Shown: positions 8,342-15,734 of the stretch, piece by piece | How positions within the stretch are numbered: the first letter of the stretch is position 1 | Layout: each line of letters starts with the position of its first letter | Assembly (NCBI GenBank): GCA_007132825.1 | Contig: SLNX01000186.1 | Span: forward strand, 1-29,828 | Length of the DNA: 29,828 bases | From: Bacteroidales bacterium | Lineage (GTDB): Bacteria > Bacteroidota > Bacteroidia > Bacteroidales > UBA7960 | Direction: 5' to 3' | Position numbers and translations under genes: made by a program | The notes under the pieces: generated by a model | What the model saw: only the letters and a program-made list of their open reading frames with translations | The model's database searches: none | What the model was told of the DNA's origin: nothing

Positions 8342-8493
8342 TTTTTCTTCTGTTCGTTTTGCTTTTTCTCAAGGTGCTTAAGTTTTTTTTCTGATGCAGA
8401 CAGGCGTCGTTCCAGGTAAACCAGGAAAACAGCGATCCCCAAAAAGATCACCAGCAAAAGCAATACAACAACCATTATTTTTTCTCCAGCCAT
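8338..8493 (-). CDS. CcmD-like small membrane protein
   Basis: This is a 51-residue gene. The ATG at 8493 lies 4 bases after the ccmC stop, and its TGA overlaps the ccmE start. The peptide has one strongly hydrophobic segment (about 7-26, MVVVLLLLVIFLGIAVFLVY) followed by a highly basic, lysine-rich tail predicted to be cytosolic and helical. Size, topology and position between ccmC and ccmE match CcmD, which stabilises the CcmABC-CcmE heme release complex. Sequence conservation in CcmD is low, so the call rests mainly on context and topology. The tight coupling on both sides argues strongly that it is a real gene. Confidence 0.82.
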   Translation of the reverse strand: MAGEKIMVVVLLLLVIFLGIAVFLVYLERRLSASEKKLKHLEKKQNEQKKK

Positions 8494-8497
8494 AGGG

Positions 8498-9190
8498 TTA
8501 GGAATTTTCTGTTAGTTCTTCAATTTTCCAATGTATGCGCATTGTTCTGTATAGTATCGTATAGAGCCACCAGGCTATGATGAACCAACCGGCAATTGCA
8601 GGAAAGAAAACCTTGCGCATCTCCGGAGCAAGGTCACCTGTCGACAGTGCGGGATTTCCGTCCAGCCCCGGATGGATGGAAGCAGTTGCAAGCCGCGGAA
8701 TGATCATTATGAAAATGAAAAACAGTACAAAGGCAAACACATTGTAAACGGCAGCCAGCCGTGCTTTCTTCTCCCTGTCGTCGACAGAACCACGCAAAAC
8801 CAGATAGGCCAGATAGGTCAGGATACCAACAACGGCACCATTAAGCTTGGGGTCGTTTACCCAGAAACTCCCCCAGGTAAATTTTGCCCAGACCATTCCT
8901 GTAAGCAGGCCAAGTGCGCCAAAGAACAGTCCAACCTGAACCGCAGCATAAGCCTTCAGGTCATCTGAAGGATCGTTTCGCAATAAATGCCTGATGCTGA
9001 AGACCAGTCCGACAAAGAGGATGAAGATCATTCCAAACCACATCCCCACATGGAAGTAAATATTTCGGATGGTTTCGTGGAGCACGGGCAGCTGGGGAAC
9101 ATCAAACAGAAGTCCGCCAGCAATCACCCAGACCAGCAGCATGATACCGGCAATTTTCCACCAGTTTTTTCGAAAGTCTTGTGTCTTCAT
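8498..9190 (-). CDS. ccmC: CcmC, heme-handling membrane protein
   Basis: The 230-residue protein has six likely transmembrane segments. The tryptophan-rich WWD signature WGSFWVNDPKL is at 106-116. The two flanking histidines expected to ligate heme are present, H47 (IYFHVGMWF) and H173 (ATASIHPG), matching the pair in E. coli CcmC. CcmC loads heme onto CcmE on the periplasmic side. It starts 1 base after the ccmB stop and ends 4 bases before the CcmD-like gene, indicating translational coupling within a ccmBCDE run. Confidence 0.93.
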   Translation of the reverse strand: MKTQDFRKNWWKIAGIMLLVWVIAGGLLFDVPQLPVLHETIRNIYFHVGMWFGMIFILFVGLVFSIRHLLRNDPSDDLKAYAAVQVGLFFGALGLLTGMVWAKFTWGSFWVNDPKLNGAVVGILTYLAYLVLRGSVDDREKKARLAAVYNVFAFVLFFIFIMIIPRLATASIHPGLDGNPALSTGDLAPEMRKVFFPAIAGWFIIAWWLYTILYRTMRIHWKIEELTENS

Positions 9191-9191
9191 A

Positions 9192-9854
9192 TTAATCTTT
9201 CCAAATATACGGAAATAAAACGTTCGACAAGGTTATAGCGATTGCTGTAAGCAACAGGGTCGTAATGAGACCGGGTGCAACAGCGGAAAATGTTGTGCCG
9301 TAAATCGTTTGTCCTGAGACCCTGATAAGTACAAGCAGCAAAGGCAAAATAAGGGGGAAGCCTAAAACCGCCATCAACGTAAAGTTATTCCTGGCCCTTG
9401 AGGCAATTGCCGACACCAGGCAAAGGATGGAAGAAAATCCCACCATCCCGGCAATCAGGTTGATAAAAAACAGGAAAAATGATTGAACAGGGTTGCCAAG
9501 GAACGCCGTAAAGACTAAAAATCCGGCAATAGCAAGACCAATCAGCAAACCTGTATTGTAAATGATTTTTGCGTTAATGAAAGTCGCCGGTGAAACCATC
9601 ACATAATAAAAAATGTGACGCCGCTCACTTTCCTGGATGAACGCCTTCATGATGGCATTCATCGCAGAAAACAAAAGAATTAACCAAAACAGGGCATTCC
9701 ATGTTTCTGTATTTATTCGCCCGTCAAAAGCCAGATATGCCAGAAACACCATTGAGAAAAGGTATAGGACCACACCGCCAAGGGCACTCTGCCGTCGCCA
9801 CTCCAGCATCATCTCCTTACGCAGAAGGGCGTTCAGTTCAACAATTGTTTTCAT
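9192..9854 (-). CDS. ccmB: CcmB, heme-exporter-type ABC permease
   Basis: The protein has 220 residues from the ATG at 9854 (MKTIVELNALLRKEMMLEWRRQ). The frame is open upstream to 10022, but that extension would overlap the histidine kinase and does not look like CcmB. A cytosolic N-terminal helix is followed by six hydrophobic segments, as in the CcmB permease family. CcmB acts with the ATPase CcmA and with CcmC/CcmD to release heme-loaded CcmE. No ATPase is adjacent. The nearest candidate is the ABC ATPase at 5718-6329. The gene lies 43 bases downstream of the histidine kinase gene on the same strand. Confidence 0.88.
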   Translation of the reverse strand: MKTIVELNALLRKEMMLEWRRQSALGGVVLYLFSMVFLAYLAFDGRINTETWNALFWLILLFSAMNAIMKAFIQESERRHIFYYVMVSPATFINAKIIYNTGLLIGLAIAGFLVFTAFLGNPVQSFFLFFINLIAGMVGFSSILCLVSAIASRARNNFTLMAVLGFPLILPLLLVLIRVSGQTIYGTTFSAVAPGLITTLLLTAIAITLSNVLFPYIWKD

Positions 9855-9897
9855 GACATTTGGATAAAACCCAGCAATCAGGCAAAGATAAACGAAA

Positions 9898-11193
9898 TTA
9901 CCCGAATAAGCCATTACTGGCAGACAGACATTCGATATCTGTTTGCGGGAAGGAGATAAAAAATGTACTGCCCTTGCCTGGCTGACTTTCTGCCCAGATC
10001 TCCCCATGATGTTTTTCAACAAACTCTTTACAGAGCTTCAGTCCGATCCCCGATCCGGGCTCGCCATCAGTTCCTGCGGTGGTTTCCATGCTTTTCCCGG
10101 GGTTAAACAATGAATCCAACTGTTTTTTGTACATGCCACGACCTGTATCGGCAACCGCGATCAGAATACGGCGATCGGCAAGCATTTTTGCAGAAATGTT
10201 TATCTGACCGCCTGGGGAAGTAAACTTTAAGCCATTGCTGATCAGATTACCCAACAGGGAACAAAAAATCCTCTGGTCTGTGAAGATGATCATGCGTGGG
10301 GGGATATCTGTTTTGATTGCAATTTTTTTATAGAGGGCTGATGCCTGATGCATATCAATGCATTGACTGACTATCTTGTCGAGAAAGATGAATTCCGGGT
10401 CAAATTTCATGTTGCCACCCTGGACGTGAGACCAATCCAAAAGGTTTTCCAGCAAAGAATAGATGCCACGTGCTGAATTTTCGATGGAGGATGCGTGGTC
10501 CCTGATCTCATCATACGTAAGCACCGAAGTTTTTTCCCTAATCACCCTTGTTAATGCCAAAAGCGCCGTAAATGGACTTTTTAAATCATGGCCAATGATG
10601 GAAAGCAATTTATCCTTTTCATTGTTGGTTTTTACAAGCTCCTTTTGTTTGTTGACAAGTTTTTCCATAAGCCTGGCCTTATGTACAACCAAAGCGATCT
10701 GGTTGGCAGCCAGGTTGCCGTAATCGATCTCTTTTTTCGTAAACCTGTGTGGTTTGTTAAAGCCTACAAGCACAGCGCCTAACTTTTCATTGTCAACAAT
10801 GAGTGGCAGCGCAAGTAAAGACCTGGTGGGATATTTTTTCGCGATATTGGGGTCCAAGTAAGGGGTGTTGTATACATCTTCAGCAACCAGAGGTTTCCCT
10901 GCGCTTATACAGGAATAGGTCATTGTAAGCTCTCCGGGTTTCCCTCCCGATTTCGCATAATATTTTCCCTCGTCGCCAGATGCTGCTATTGGAATGGTTT
11001 CCTGTTTCTTGTCATCCCATAAAGTGATGTAACAAGTATCGGAAAATAAAAGCTTATGCATCTGGTTGGCAAGCAACTGATAAAGGTCAGGCACCGAAGA
11101 TTGCTTCAGTGCCAGCGCCACGATCTCGCTTAGGTGCGACCAAAAATGCTCAGGCGAAACAAATCGCTTCTCTTTTGTCTTTCGTTTTTCCAT
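9898..11193 (-). CDS. Soluble GAF-domain sensor histidine kinase
   Basis: The 431-residue protein has no signal peptide or membrane segment. Residues about 25-172 form a GAF sensor domain, followed by a coiled-coil linker. The HisKA H-box SIIGHDLKSPF has the phosphoacceptor H202. The HATPase domain has the N-box LLGNLISNGLKF (313-323), G1 DTGRG (349-353) and G2 GSGIGLKL (380-387). No receiver domain is attached and no response regulator is adjacent, so it is an orphan kinase in this window. It lies 43 bases upstream of ccmB on the same strand and may be co-transcribed with the ccm genes, suggesting an unproven link to redox or heme status. Its promoter region carries a large inverted repeat (11252-11305). 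Cysteines in the GAF domain (C54, C95) could be redox-active, but this is speculation. Confidence 0.9.
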   Translation of the reverse strand: MEKRKTKEKRFVSPEHFWSHLSEIVALALKQSSVPDLYQLLANQMHKLLFSDTCYITLWDDKKQETIPIAASGDEGKYYAKSGGKPGELTMTYSCISAGKPLVAEDVYNTPYLDPNIAKKYPTRSLLALPLIVDNEKLGAVLVGFNKPHRFTKKEIDYGNLAANQIALVVHKARLMEKLVNKQKELVKTNNEKDKLLSIIGHDLKSPFTALLALTRVIREKTSVLTYDEIRDHASSIENSARGIYSLLENLLDWSHVQGGNMKFDPEFIFLDKIVSQCIDMHQASALYKKIAIKTDIPPRMIIFTDQRIFCSLLGNLISNGLKFTSPGGQINISAKMLADRRILIAVADTGRGMYKKQLDSLFNPGKSMETTAGTDGEPGSGIGLKLCKEFVEKHHGEIWAESQPGKGSTFFISFPQTDIECLSASNGLFG

Positions 11194-11243
11194 CAGAATA
11201 TGGCCAAACCCTGTTTTTTTAAGAGTTAATTATAGCAGGCTTG

Positions 11244-11251
11244 CAAATGTA
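11244..11251 (-). promoter_or_regulatory. Predicted -7 element of the histidine kinase promoter
   Basis: TACATTTG, read on the minus strand, matches TAnnTTTG 51 bases before the kinase ATG. A TTTC lies at roughly the -33 position. The adjoining arm of the inverted repeat at 11252-11272 fills the spacer between the two elements. Confidence 0.55.
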
Positions 11252-11305
11252 CATGAATTTTTTTTTCATGCGAAATTACACACAGACGCATGAAAAAAAA
11301 TCATG
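11252..11305. repeat. Large inverted repeat with AT-rich arms
   Basis: The left arm 11252-11272 and right arm 11287-11305 are reverse complements except for 2 extra bases in the left arm, with a 14-base spacer. Each arm runs CATGA, then a run of T or A, then TCATG, ending in GCG/CGC toward the spacer, so each arm is itself a smaller inverted repeat. The element sits immediately upstream of the predicted -7 box of the histidine kinase. A terminator for plus-strand transcription is unlikely, because no plus-strand gene runs into it. An operator or mRNA/DNA cruciform is more plausible. Confidence 0.75.
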
Positions 11306-11434
11306 GGAAAGTGAAGCAGTTTCTCCTGTACATCTTTATTGTTGTATATTGTTTCAACAAAAAAAGATACCTTTTGCAGCAGAAATGTATGATAATTATA
11401 GGTGATTAAGATGAAGAAGCTCAAAGGAGCAAAC

Positions 11435-11464
11435 TAAAAAAAGCCCCCCCGTTAGGAGAGGCTT
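11435..11464 (-). terminator. Intrinsic terminator downstream of tRNA-His
   Basis: On the minus strand a 10-bp stem (AAGCCTCTCC with GGGGGGGCTT, two G-T wobbles) with a TAAC loop runs into a T-tract. It begins about 5 bases after the 3' end of the tRNA and should end its transcript. Confidence 0.85.
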
Positions 11465-11468
11465 TGAG

Positions 11469-11543
11469 GGTGGCTAATGGGATTCGAACCCACGACCCCC
11501 AGAACCACAATCTGGTGCTCTAACCGGCTGAGCTATAGCCACC
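11469..11543 (-). tRNA. tRNA-His (GTG)
   Basis: This is a 75-base cloverleaf on the minus strand. It begins GGTGGCTATAGCTC, with the first G as the histidine-specific G-1 opposite discriminator C73. The acceptor pairs GTGGCTA/TAGCCAC, the anticodon loop contains GTG, and the T-arm is GTGGGTTCGAATCCCAT. The 3' CCA is not encoded. It has its own promoter-like box upstream and terminator downstream, and appears monocistronic. Confidence 0.97.
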
Positions 11544-11556
11544 GTTTTTCAGGCTG

Positions 11557-11564
11557 CAAATATA
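11557..11564 (-). promoter_or_regulatory. Predicted -7 element of the tRNA-His promoter
   Basis: TATATTTG on the minus strand matches TAnnTTTG, 13 bases before the tRNA 5' end. A TTTG lies 16 bases further upstream, slightly closer than the usual spacing. Confidence 0.6.
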
Positions 11565-11661
11565 CAAAATATTCAGAAGTCAAAACCTTATCAAATAAAA
11601 AATAAATCATTATCGCAACCCATCAAAAATACTCTTTTTATAAGAAATATCAGGATTATGC

Positions 11662-11669
11662 TAATTTTG
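11662..11669 (+). promoter_or_regulatory. Predicted -7 element for the glycan gene block
   Basis: TAATTTTG matches TAnnTTTG and lies 16 bases before the first ATG of the block (11686). A TTTA, one mismatch from TTTG, lies 21 bases upstream of it. Confidence 0.6.
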
Positions 11670-11685
11670 TTTGACTTAAACAGGT

Positions 11686-13314
11686 ATGCCCAAAATGTCG
11701 CCATCAAAACAAAAATTAAAAATTGGACTGATCGTGTCGCGAAAAACAATTCCGGCCTGGGCCTTCAACCTGACAGAGTGGATTCAACAGTCGGACTTTG
11801 CAGAACTGAAACTCGTTATCCTGTATAATCATCCCAAAGAGAAAACCCGTAGAAACATCCTGCACAAAATCCGGTTTTTTCTTTTCGCAATGCATCAGAC
11901 CTTTGAGAAAATTGTCTTCAAACCCAAACCTGATGCATTAAGGGAGCATCTGATCAGCGATATTACGGGTAGCAATCCAATAGAATTAAATCCCCATCCG
12001 GAGGCATCCAGTGCCCTGCAGAAAAAAAGGGAGTCGATCGTGTCAGAACGAATAGATGTCCTTATAGCGGTGCATCCATTTCTTCCGGACGAGAGATTAA
12101 TCGGGATGTCGAAATTCGGGATATGGACTGTTGAAACTTCCACCCCGCATCAAAAAGATTTTTCAACAACAGCCGTATGGGAAGTATTTCAGCAGAAGCC
12201 AGTTACAGACCTCTGTCTGACAATCCATCACAAAAAAACCATCAGATTTAAGGTTTCTTTCGCAACCATCAAGAATAGCATCCGTTGGAACAGGAATTTT
12301 CATTACTGGAAGGCAATGTGTTGCATTCAGGCAAAACTTGAACAGCTCTATAAGCTGGGCTGGGCGAAGCTGATAATTTCCGGGGAAGCATCTCCGGCTG
12401 CAACAAATAAAAAGGTACCGGGGAACCTGGCCGTGTTGGGTGGTACGATCAGGATGTTTTCGTCGTACATTGGGGGGAAGATCGGCAATTTGCTTTACAG
12501 AGAACAATGGACCATCCTGTTTTCGCTTCAAAACAACAAAAAAAACAGTCTGCAGGAGTTTCATCGCATCATACCTCCAAAAGACAGGCTTTGGGCCGAT
12601 CCTTTCGTCATCAAGAAAGAAAACAAAACCTGCATTTTTGCTGAAGAGATGAGGTACAGGGAGCAAAAAGGGAAGATAATTGCCACCGAAATCGATCAGT
12701 CGGGTGTTCCCGGGAAACCCATTACCGTCCTGGAACTAAATCATCACCTATCCTATCCATACCTGTTTAATGAAGGCGGACATTTGTTTATGATACCCGA
12801 AACAACCCAGAAACGTACAATTGAGCTATACAAATGTCTAAAATTCCCGGATCGCTGGACTTATTCGAAAACAATCCTTAAAGGTTTGGAGGCGGCAGAC
12901 GCCAGCCTTTTGAAACACAATGACACTTACTGGCTATTCGCAAACGTTCGGATGCATGAGGGGGTGTCGATCAATGATGATCTGTTTCTGTTCTTTTCAA
13001 ACGACCTTTTCGGAGATGAATGGACGCCTCACCCTATGAATCCTATTGTTTCTGACGTACGATTCGCACGCCCGGCCGGACAAATTGCCATTCGCAACAA
13101 CAGGTTAATCCGCCCGGCACAGGATTGTTCGAAAAGGTATGGATATGCCATACAGCTTATGGAAATTATTGAGCTCAATGAAACCGATTACAGGGAAAGG
13201 CACCTGCAAACATTTTTGCCCGGTTGGGAAACCGGTGTGCTCGGCGTCCATACTTATAATCTGGCTGAAGGGATTGCTGTTTCAGACGCACTGATAAGAA
13301 GAAAAAAATTCTGA
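11686..13314 (+). CDS. Formyltransferase-like N-domain fused to a GINT1-N-type beta-propeller
   Basis: This is a 542-residue cytosolic protein of two parts. Residues about 10-235 resemble the formyltransferase-like domain found in Bacteroidota glycan proteins, including IDVLIAVHPFLP and a VWEVF segment (164-168). The conserved histidine/glycine-rich motif expected just before that segment is replaced by IWTVETSTPHQKDFST (146-161), so this half is probably inactive or altered. Residues about 270-540 have repeated propeller-like blades: DRLWADPFV (300-308), a YPYLFNEGGHLFMIPE blade, DASLLKHNDTYWLFA, RFARPAGQ and RPAQDCSKRYG. These match the domain described at the N-terminus of plant glucosamine inositolphosphorylceramide transferase. 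It is the first gene of the glycan block and is followed 2 bases later by a GNAT. A role in building or modifying a surface sugar is inferred, and the reaction is unknown. A second in-frame ATG lies at codon 4. Confidence 0.75.
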   Translation: MPKMSPSKQKLKIGLIVSRKTIPAWAFNLTEWIQQSDFAELKLVILYNHPKEKTRRNILHKIRFFLFAMHQTFEKIVFKPKPDALREHLISDITGSNPIELNPHPEASSALQKKRESIVSERIDVLIAVHPFLPDERLIGMSKFGIWTVETSTPHQKDFSTTAVWEVFQQKPVTDLCLTIHHKKTIRFKVSFATIKNSIRWNRNFHYWKAMCCIQAKLEQLYKLGWAKLIISGEASPAATNKKVPGNLAVLGGTIRMFSSYIGGKIGNLLYREQWTILFSLQNNKKNSLQEFHRIIPPKDRLWADPFVIKKENKTCIFAEEMRYREQKGKIIATEIDQSGVPGKPITVLELNHHLSYPYLFNEGGHLFMIPETTQKRTIELYKCLKFPDRWTYSKTILKGLEAADASLLKHNDTYWLFANVRMHEGVSINDDLFLFFSNDLFGDEWTPHPMNPIVSDVRFARPAGQIAIRNNRLIRPAQDCSKRYGYAIQLMEIIELNETDYRERHLQTFLPGWETGVLGVHTYNLAEGIAVSDALIRRKKF

Positions 13315-13316
13315 GG

Positions 13317-14369
13317 ATGACACATGTCGATTACATAAAATACACGTCTGAATATAAAGATGCGACACTCAAACTGCTAGCTATGTTGTGGTCACATCTT
13401 AATGATCAGCAGCGCAGACTTTTGTTTGAATGGCGCTATGAACAAAATCCATTTGCTCAGGAAAATTACATCTACCTGGCCATGTTCGGCATGCAGGTTG
13501 TTGGATTTCGGGCCTTTGTCCCACAAATTCTTGAGTGTAAAGGCAATCGTATTACCGGTTTAACGGCTGCTGATGCGATTGTACATCCTGATTTCCGTCG
13601 AAAAGGGATTTTTTCCGGCCTGATCCGGTTTTTTCTGCGCGACCTGGAAGATAAACGTGTCAATAATTGTGTGATTTATAACCTTTCATCCAATGAATAT
13701 AGCACACCGGGCTATCTGAAGTTGGGCTGGCAAGCAACCAACGGACTCAAAAGGTTTGCGCTACACTACAATCCAATGCAAGACATCCGGTTAAGATTAA
13801 CCAGGCAAAATAGCAATAAGGTCAGGTTTGGCGTGCATCAAGTTAATGATACAACATTCGAGATCAGCAATGAGGTTTATGCTGAAGAAATGACTGATCT
13901 AATTGAAAAAAGGACTGAAAAATCTGCATATACTTGCATACGCAACACAAGATACTTCAACTGGCGTTATGCTTTTAGGGACAAGACCTATATCTTTGTT
14001 TATCAGCGCATTAAAGGAAAGCTTGAGTCCTTTCTTGTACTGAATAAGGTTTCTGACAGCCAGTTTCTGCTTTGGGAGTATGCAGCATCAAACACCCAGA
14101 TGCTAAAAAAAACCATCAAAGTTGCCGTTCGAGCGATTAGAATCCCTGTATTACGTTCATGGGTGCTCTCCCAACATGATTATACCAGGTTGCGACGTTG
14201 CGGTTTTATGGCAGCTCCAACCAAAATTTGGGACATGTTGGGAAAAAAGCGCCTTCCCGTTCTGGTTCGTCCGGTCAAAATTAATGTTGAAGAAAAGGAT
14301 TTCTTCCTTTATGACTCAGATATCAGAAACATCGAAAACTGGCAGTTTTTTCTTGCTGACCGCCATTAA
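13317..14369 (+). CDS. GNAT-superfamily acyltransferase of the glycan block
   Basis: The protein has 350 residues. The acetyl-CoA binding motif A of GNAT enzymes is seen in IVHPDFRRKGIFSGLI (88-103), preceded by the core strand GMQVVGFRAFVPQI. The C-terminal half (about 160-350) resembles a second, degenerate GNAT-like or FemAB-like lobe with no recognisable motif. The ATG is 2 bases after the upstream stop, so translation is likely coupled. In this context it may acylate an amino sugar of the glycan being built, but substrate and acyl donor cannot be read. An 81-base gap with a new promoter element separates it from the flippase gene. Confidence 0.8.
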   Translation: MTHVDYIKYTSEYKDATLKLLAMLWSHLNDQQRRLLFEWRYEQNPFAQENYIYLAMFGMQVVGFRAFVPQILECKGNRITGLTAADAIVHPDFRRKGIFSGLIRFFLRDLEDKRVNNCVIYNLSSNEYSTPGYLKLGWQATNGLKRFALHYNPMQDIRLRLTRQNSNKVRFGVHQVNDTTFEISNEVYAEEMTDLIEKRTEKSAYTCIRNTRYFNWRYAFRDKTYIFVYQRIKGKLESFLVLNKVSDSQFLLWEYAASNTQMLKKTIKVAVRAIRIPVLRSWVLSQHDYTRLRRCGFMAAPTKIWDMLGKKRLPVLVRPVKINVEEKDFFLYDSDIRNIENWQFFLADRH

Positions 14370-14418
14370 GTTCCTGATAACAGTTTAACCGACATCCCGG
14401 TACATAAAAAAAATCCCG

Positions 14419-14426
14419 TACTTTTG
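14419..14426 (+). promoter_or_regulatory. Predicted internal -7 element upstream of the flippase gene
   Basis: TACTTTTG matches TAnnTTTG, 25 bases before the ATG at 14451. No clear -33 partner is visible. It could give the flippase, glycosyltransferase and synthetase-like genes a separate transcript. Confidence 0.55.
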
Positions 14427-14450
14427 TCTAATTCCTAAGCAGATCCATCT

Positions 14451-15734
14451 ATGCTACGATCCCTGATGAAATTTCTTCGCCTGGAGCCTATCCGCCATTT
14501 TTTGGCGCTATTTTCCAGCTCCGTAATTGGACAGGGTGTTGCGCTTATGCTTGCCCCGGTGCTTTCAAGGCTTTTTGTTCCGGATGATTTTGGACTGGCA
14601 GCTCTCTATCTTAGTATGTTGAGTATTTTGTCCGTTATTTCGACTGCAAAGTATGAGCAAGCCATTATGCTACCCAGAGAGGACAGGGCGGCCATACATT
14701 TATTTCGCCTTGTTCTGAGGCTTACGCTCCTGTTTTCAATAATGCTTTTGCTGCCTTTGACCCTCTTTCGCACCAATATAGCCAATATGCTTGGAAATCC
14801 GGCAATGGCATCCTGGATGTTATTTGTCCCGCTAAGCCTGATCATACACGGAACATTCCAGGCTTCCCTTTTTTATTCAAACCGCACCAAGATGTTTAGC
14901 CGGATGGCCAAAAGCACATTGCTTCAACAGGGCTTGATCAGTAGTTCAAAAGTGTTTGCAGGATTATTAAAAACACCCTTTAATGGTTTAATTGCAGGGC
15001 AAATCGTCGGTCAGTTACTGGCAACCTGTTTCCTCTACTTTGCCACATTGCGTCAAATGCTGAAACAAAAGATCCGTACTACAACAAAGGATCTTATTGT
15101 CCAGGCTAAGACATACAGTCAATACCCCAGGTACAACATGTTCCTGAGCCTCACCAACAATTTATCGGGCAGCCTTCCCATCTTCATGTTCACCTGGGGC
15201 TTCTCGGCAGAGGTGGCCGGTTTGTATGCATTCGGTTATACTTTCGTATTTCGTCCGGTAAGTCTTTTTTCACAGAGTACACAGCAGGTGCTCTCGCAAA
15301 AGATGATTGAGCATTATCACCAGGGCAAATACATCTATCCGGTTTTAAAGAAGATGGTTGGTCGTTTTTTCATTGCCGGCCTTATCCCTTTCATACCTGT
15401 TATGATCTGGGCGCCGGAGCTGTTTTCATTTGTATTCTCGGATACCTATGAAGCTTCCGGCAGGTACCTGCAGATACTTAGTCCCTGGCTGTTCATGGTA
15501 TTTCTTGCCAGTCCGCTTACTTTCCTTCACGAACTGTTTTTCAAGCAAAAAACGGCCATGATTATTGATGTCATATATCTTATTTTACGTTTCCTGGCGT
15601 TATACATTGGGATCAGGATGCAGAATGAATTTTATGCACTTGCCTTTTTTTCGGGAGTCAGCGCAGTTGTAGTCGGATATAAGCTATTGTGGTTCCTTTA
15701 TCTGGCAAAACAATCTATAAAACACAAACATTAA
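14451..15734 (+). CDS. Wzx-type lipid-linked oligosaccharide flippase
   Basis: This 427-residue polytopic membrane protein has about 12 hydrophobic segments. Its N-terminus, with FLALFSSSVIGQGVALMLAP followed by LSRLFVPDDFGLAALYLS, is typical of polysaccharide-biosynthesis exporters of the MOP superfamily (Wzx/RfbX-like). Such proteins flip undecaprenyl-diphosphate-linked glycans across the inner membrane. Its stop codon overlaps the start of the next gene (TAATG at 15732-15736), so the glycosyltransferase is translationally coupled. No polymerase (Wzy) or chain-length regulator is adjacent, so the glycan may be a single unit or may be polymerised by products encoded elsewhere. Confidence 0.88.
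   Translation: MLRSLMKFLRLEPIRHFLALFSSSVIGQGVALMLAPVLSRLFVPDDFGLAALYLSMLSILSVISTAKYEQAIMLPREDRAAIHLFRLVLRLTLLFSIMLLLPLTLFRTNIANMLGNPAMASWMLFVPLSLIIHGTFQASLFYSNRTKMFSRMAKSTLLQQGLISSSKVFAGLLKTPFNGLIAGQIVGQLLATCFLYFATLRQMLKQKIRTTTKDLIVQAKTYSQYPRYNMFLSLTNNLSGSLPIFMFTWGFSAEVAGLYAFGYTFVFRPVSLFSQSTQQVLSQKMIEHYHQGKYIYPVLKKMVGRFFIAGLIPFIPVMIWAPELFSFVFSDTYEASGRYLQILSPWLFMVFLASPLTFLHELFFKQKTAMIIDVIYLILRFLALYIGIRMQNEFYALAFFSGVSAVVVGYKLLWFLYLAKQSIKHKH

Noticed and set aside
9855..10022. N-terminal extension of the ccmB frame
   Set aside because: It would overlap the histidine kinase gene by 125 bases and adds residues that do not fit CcmB. The ATG at 9854 gives the normal length.
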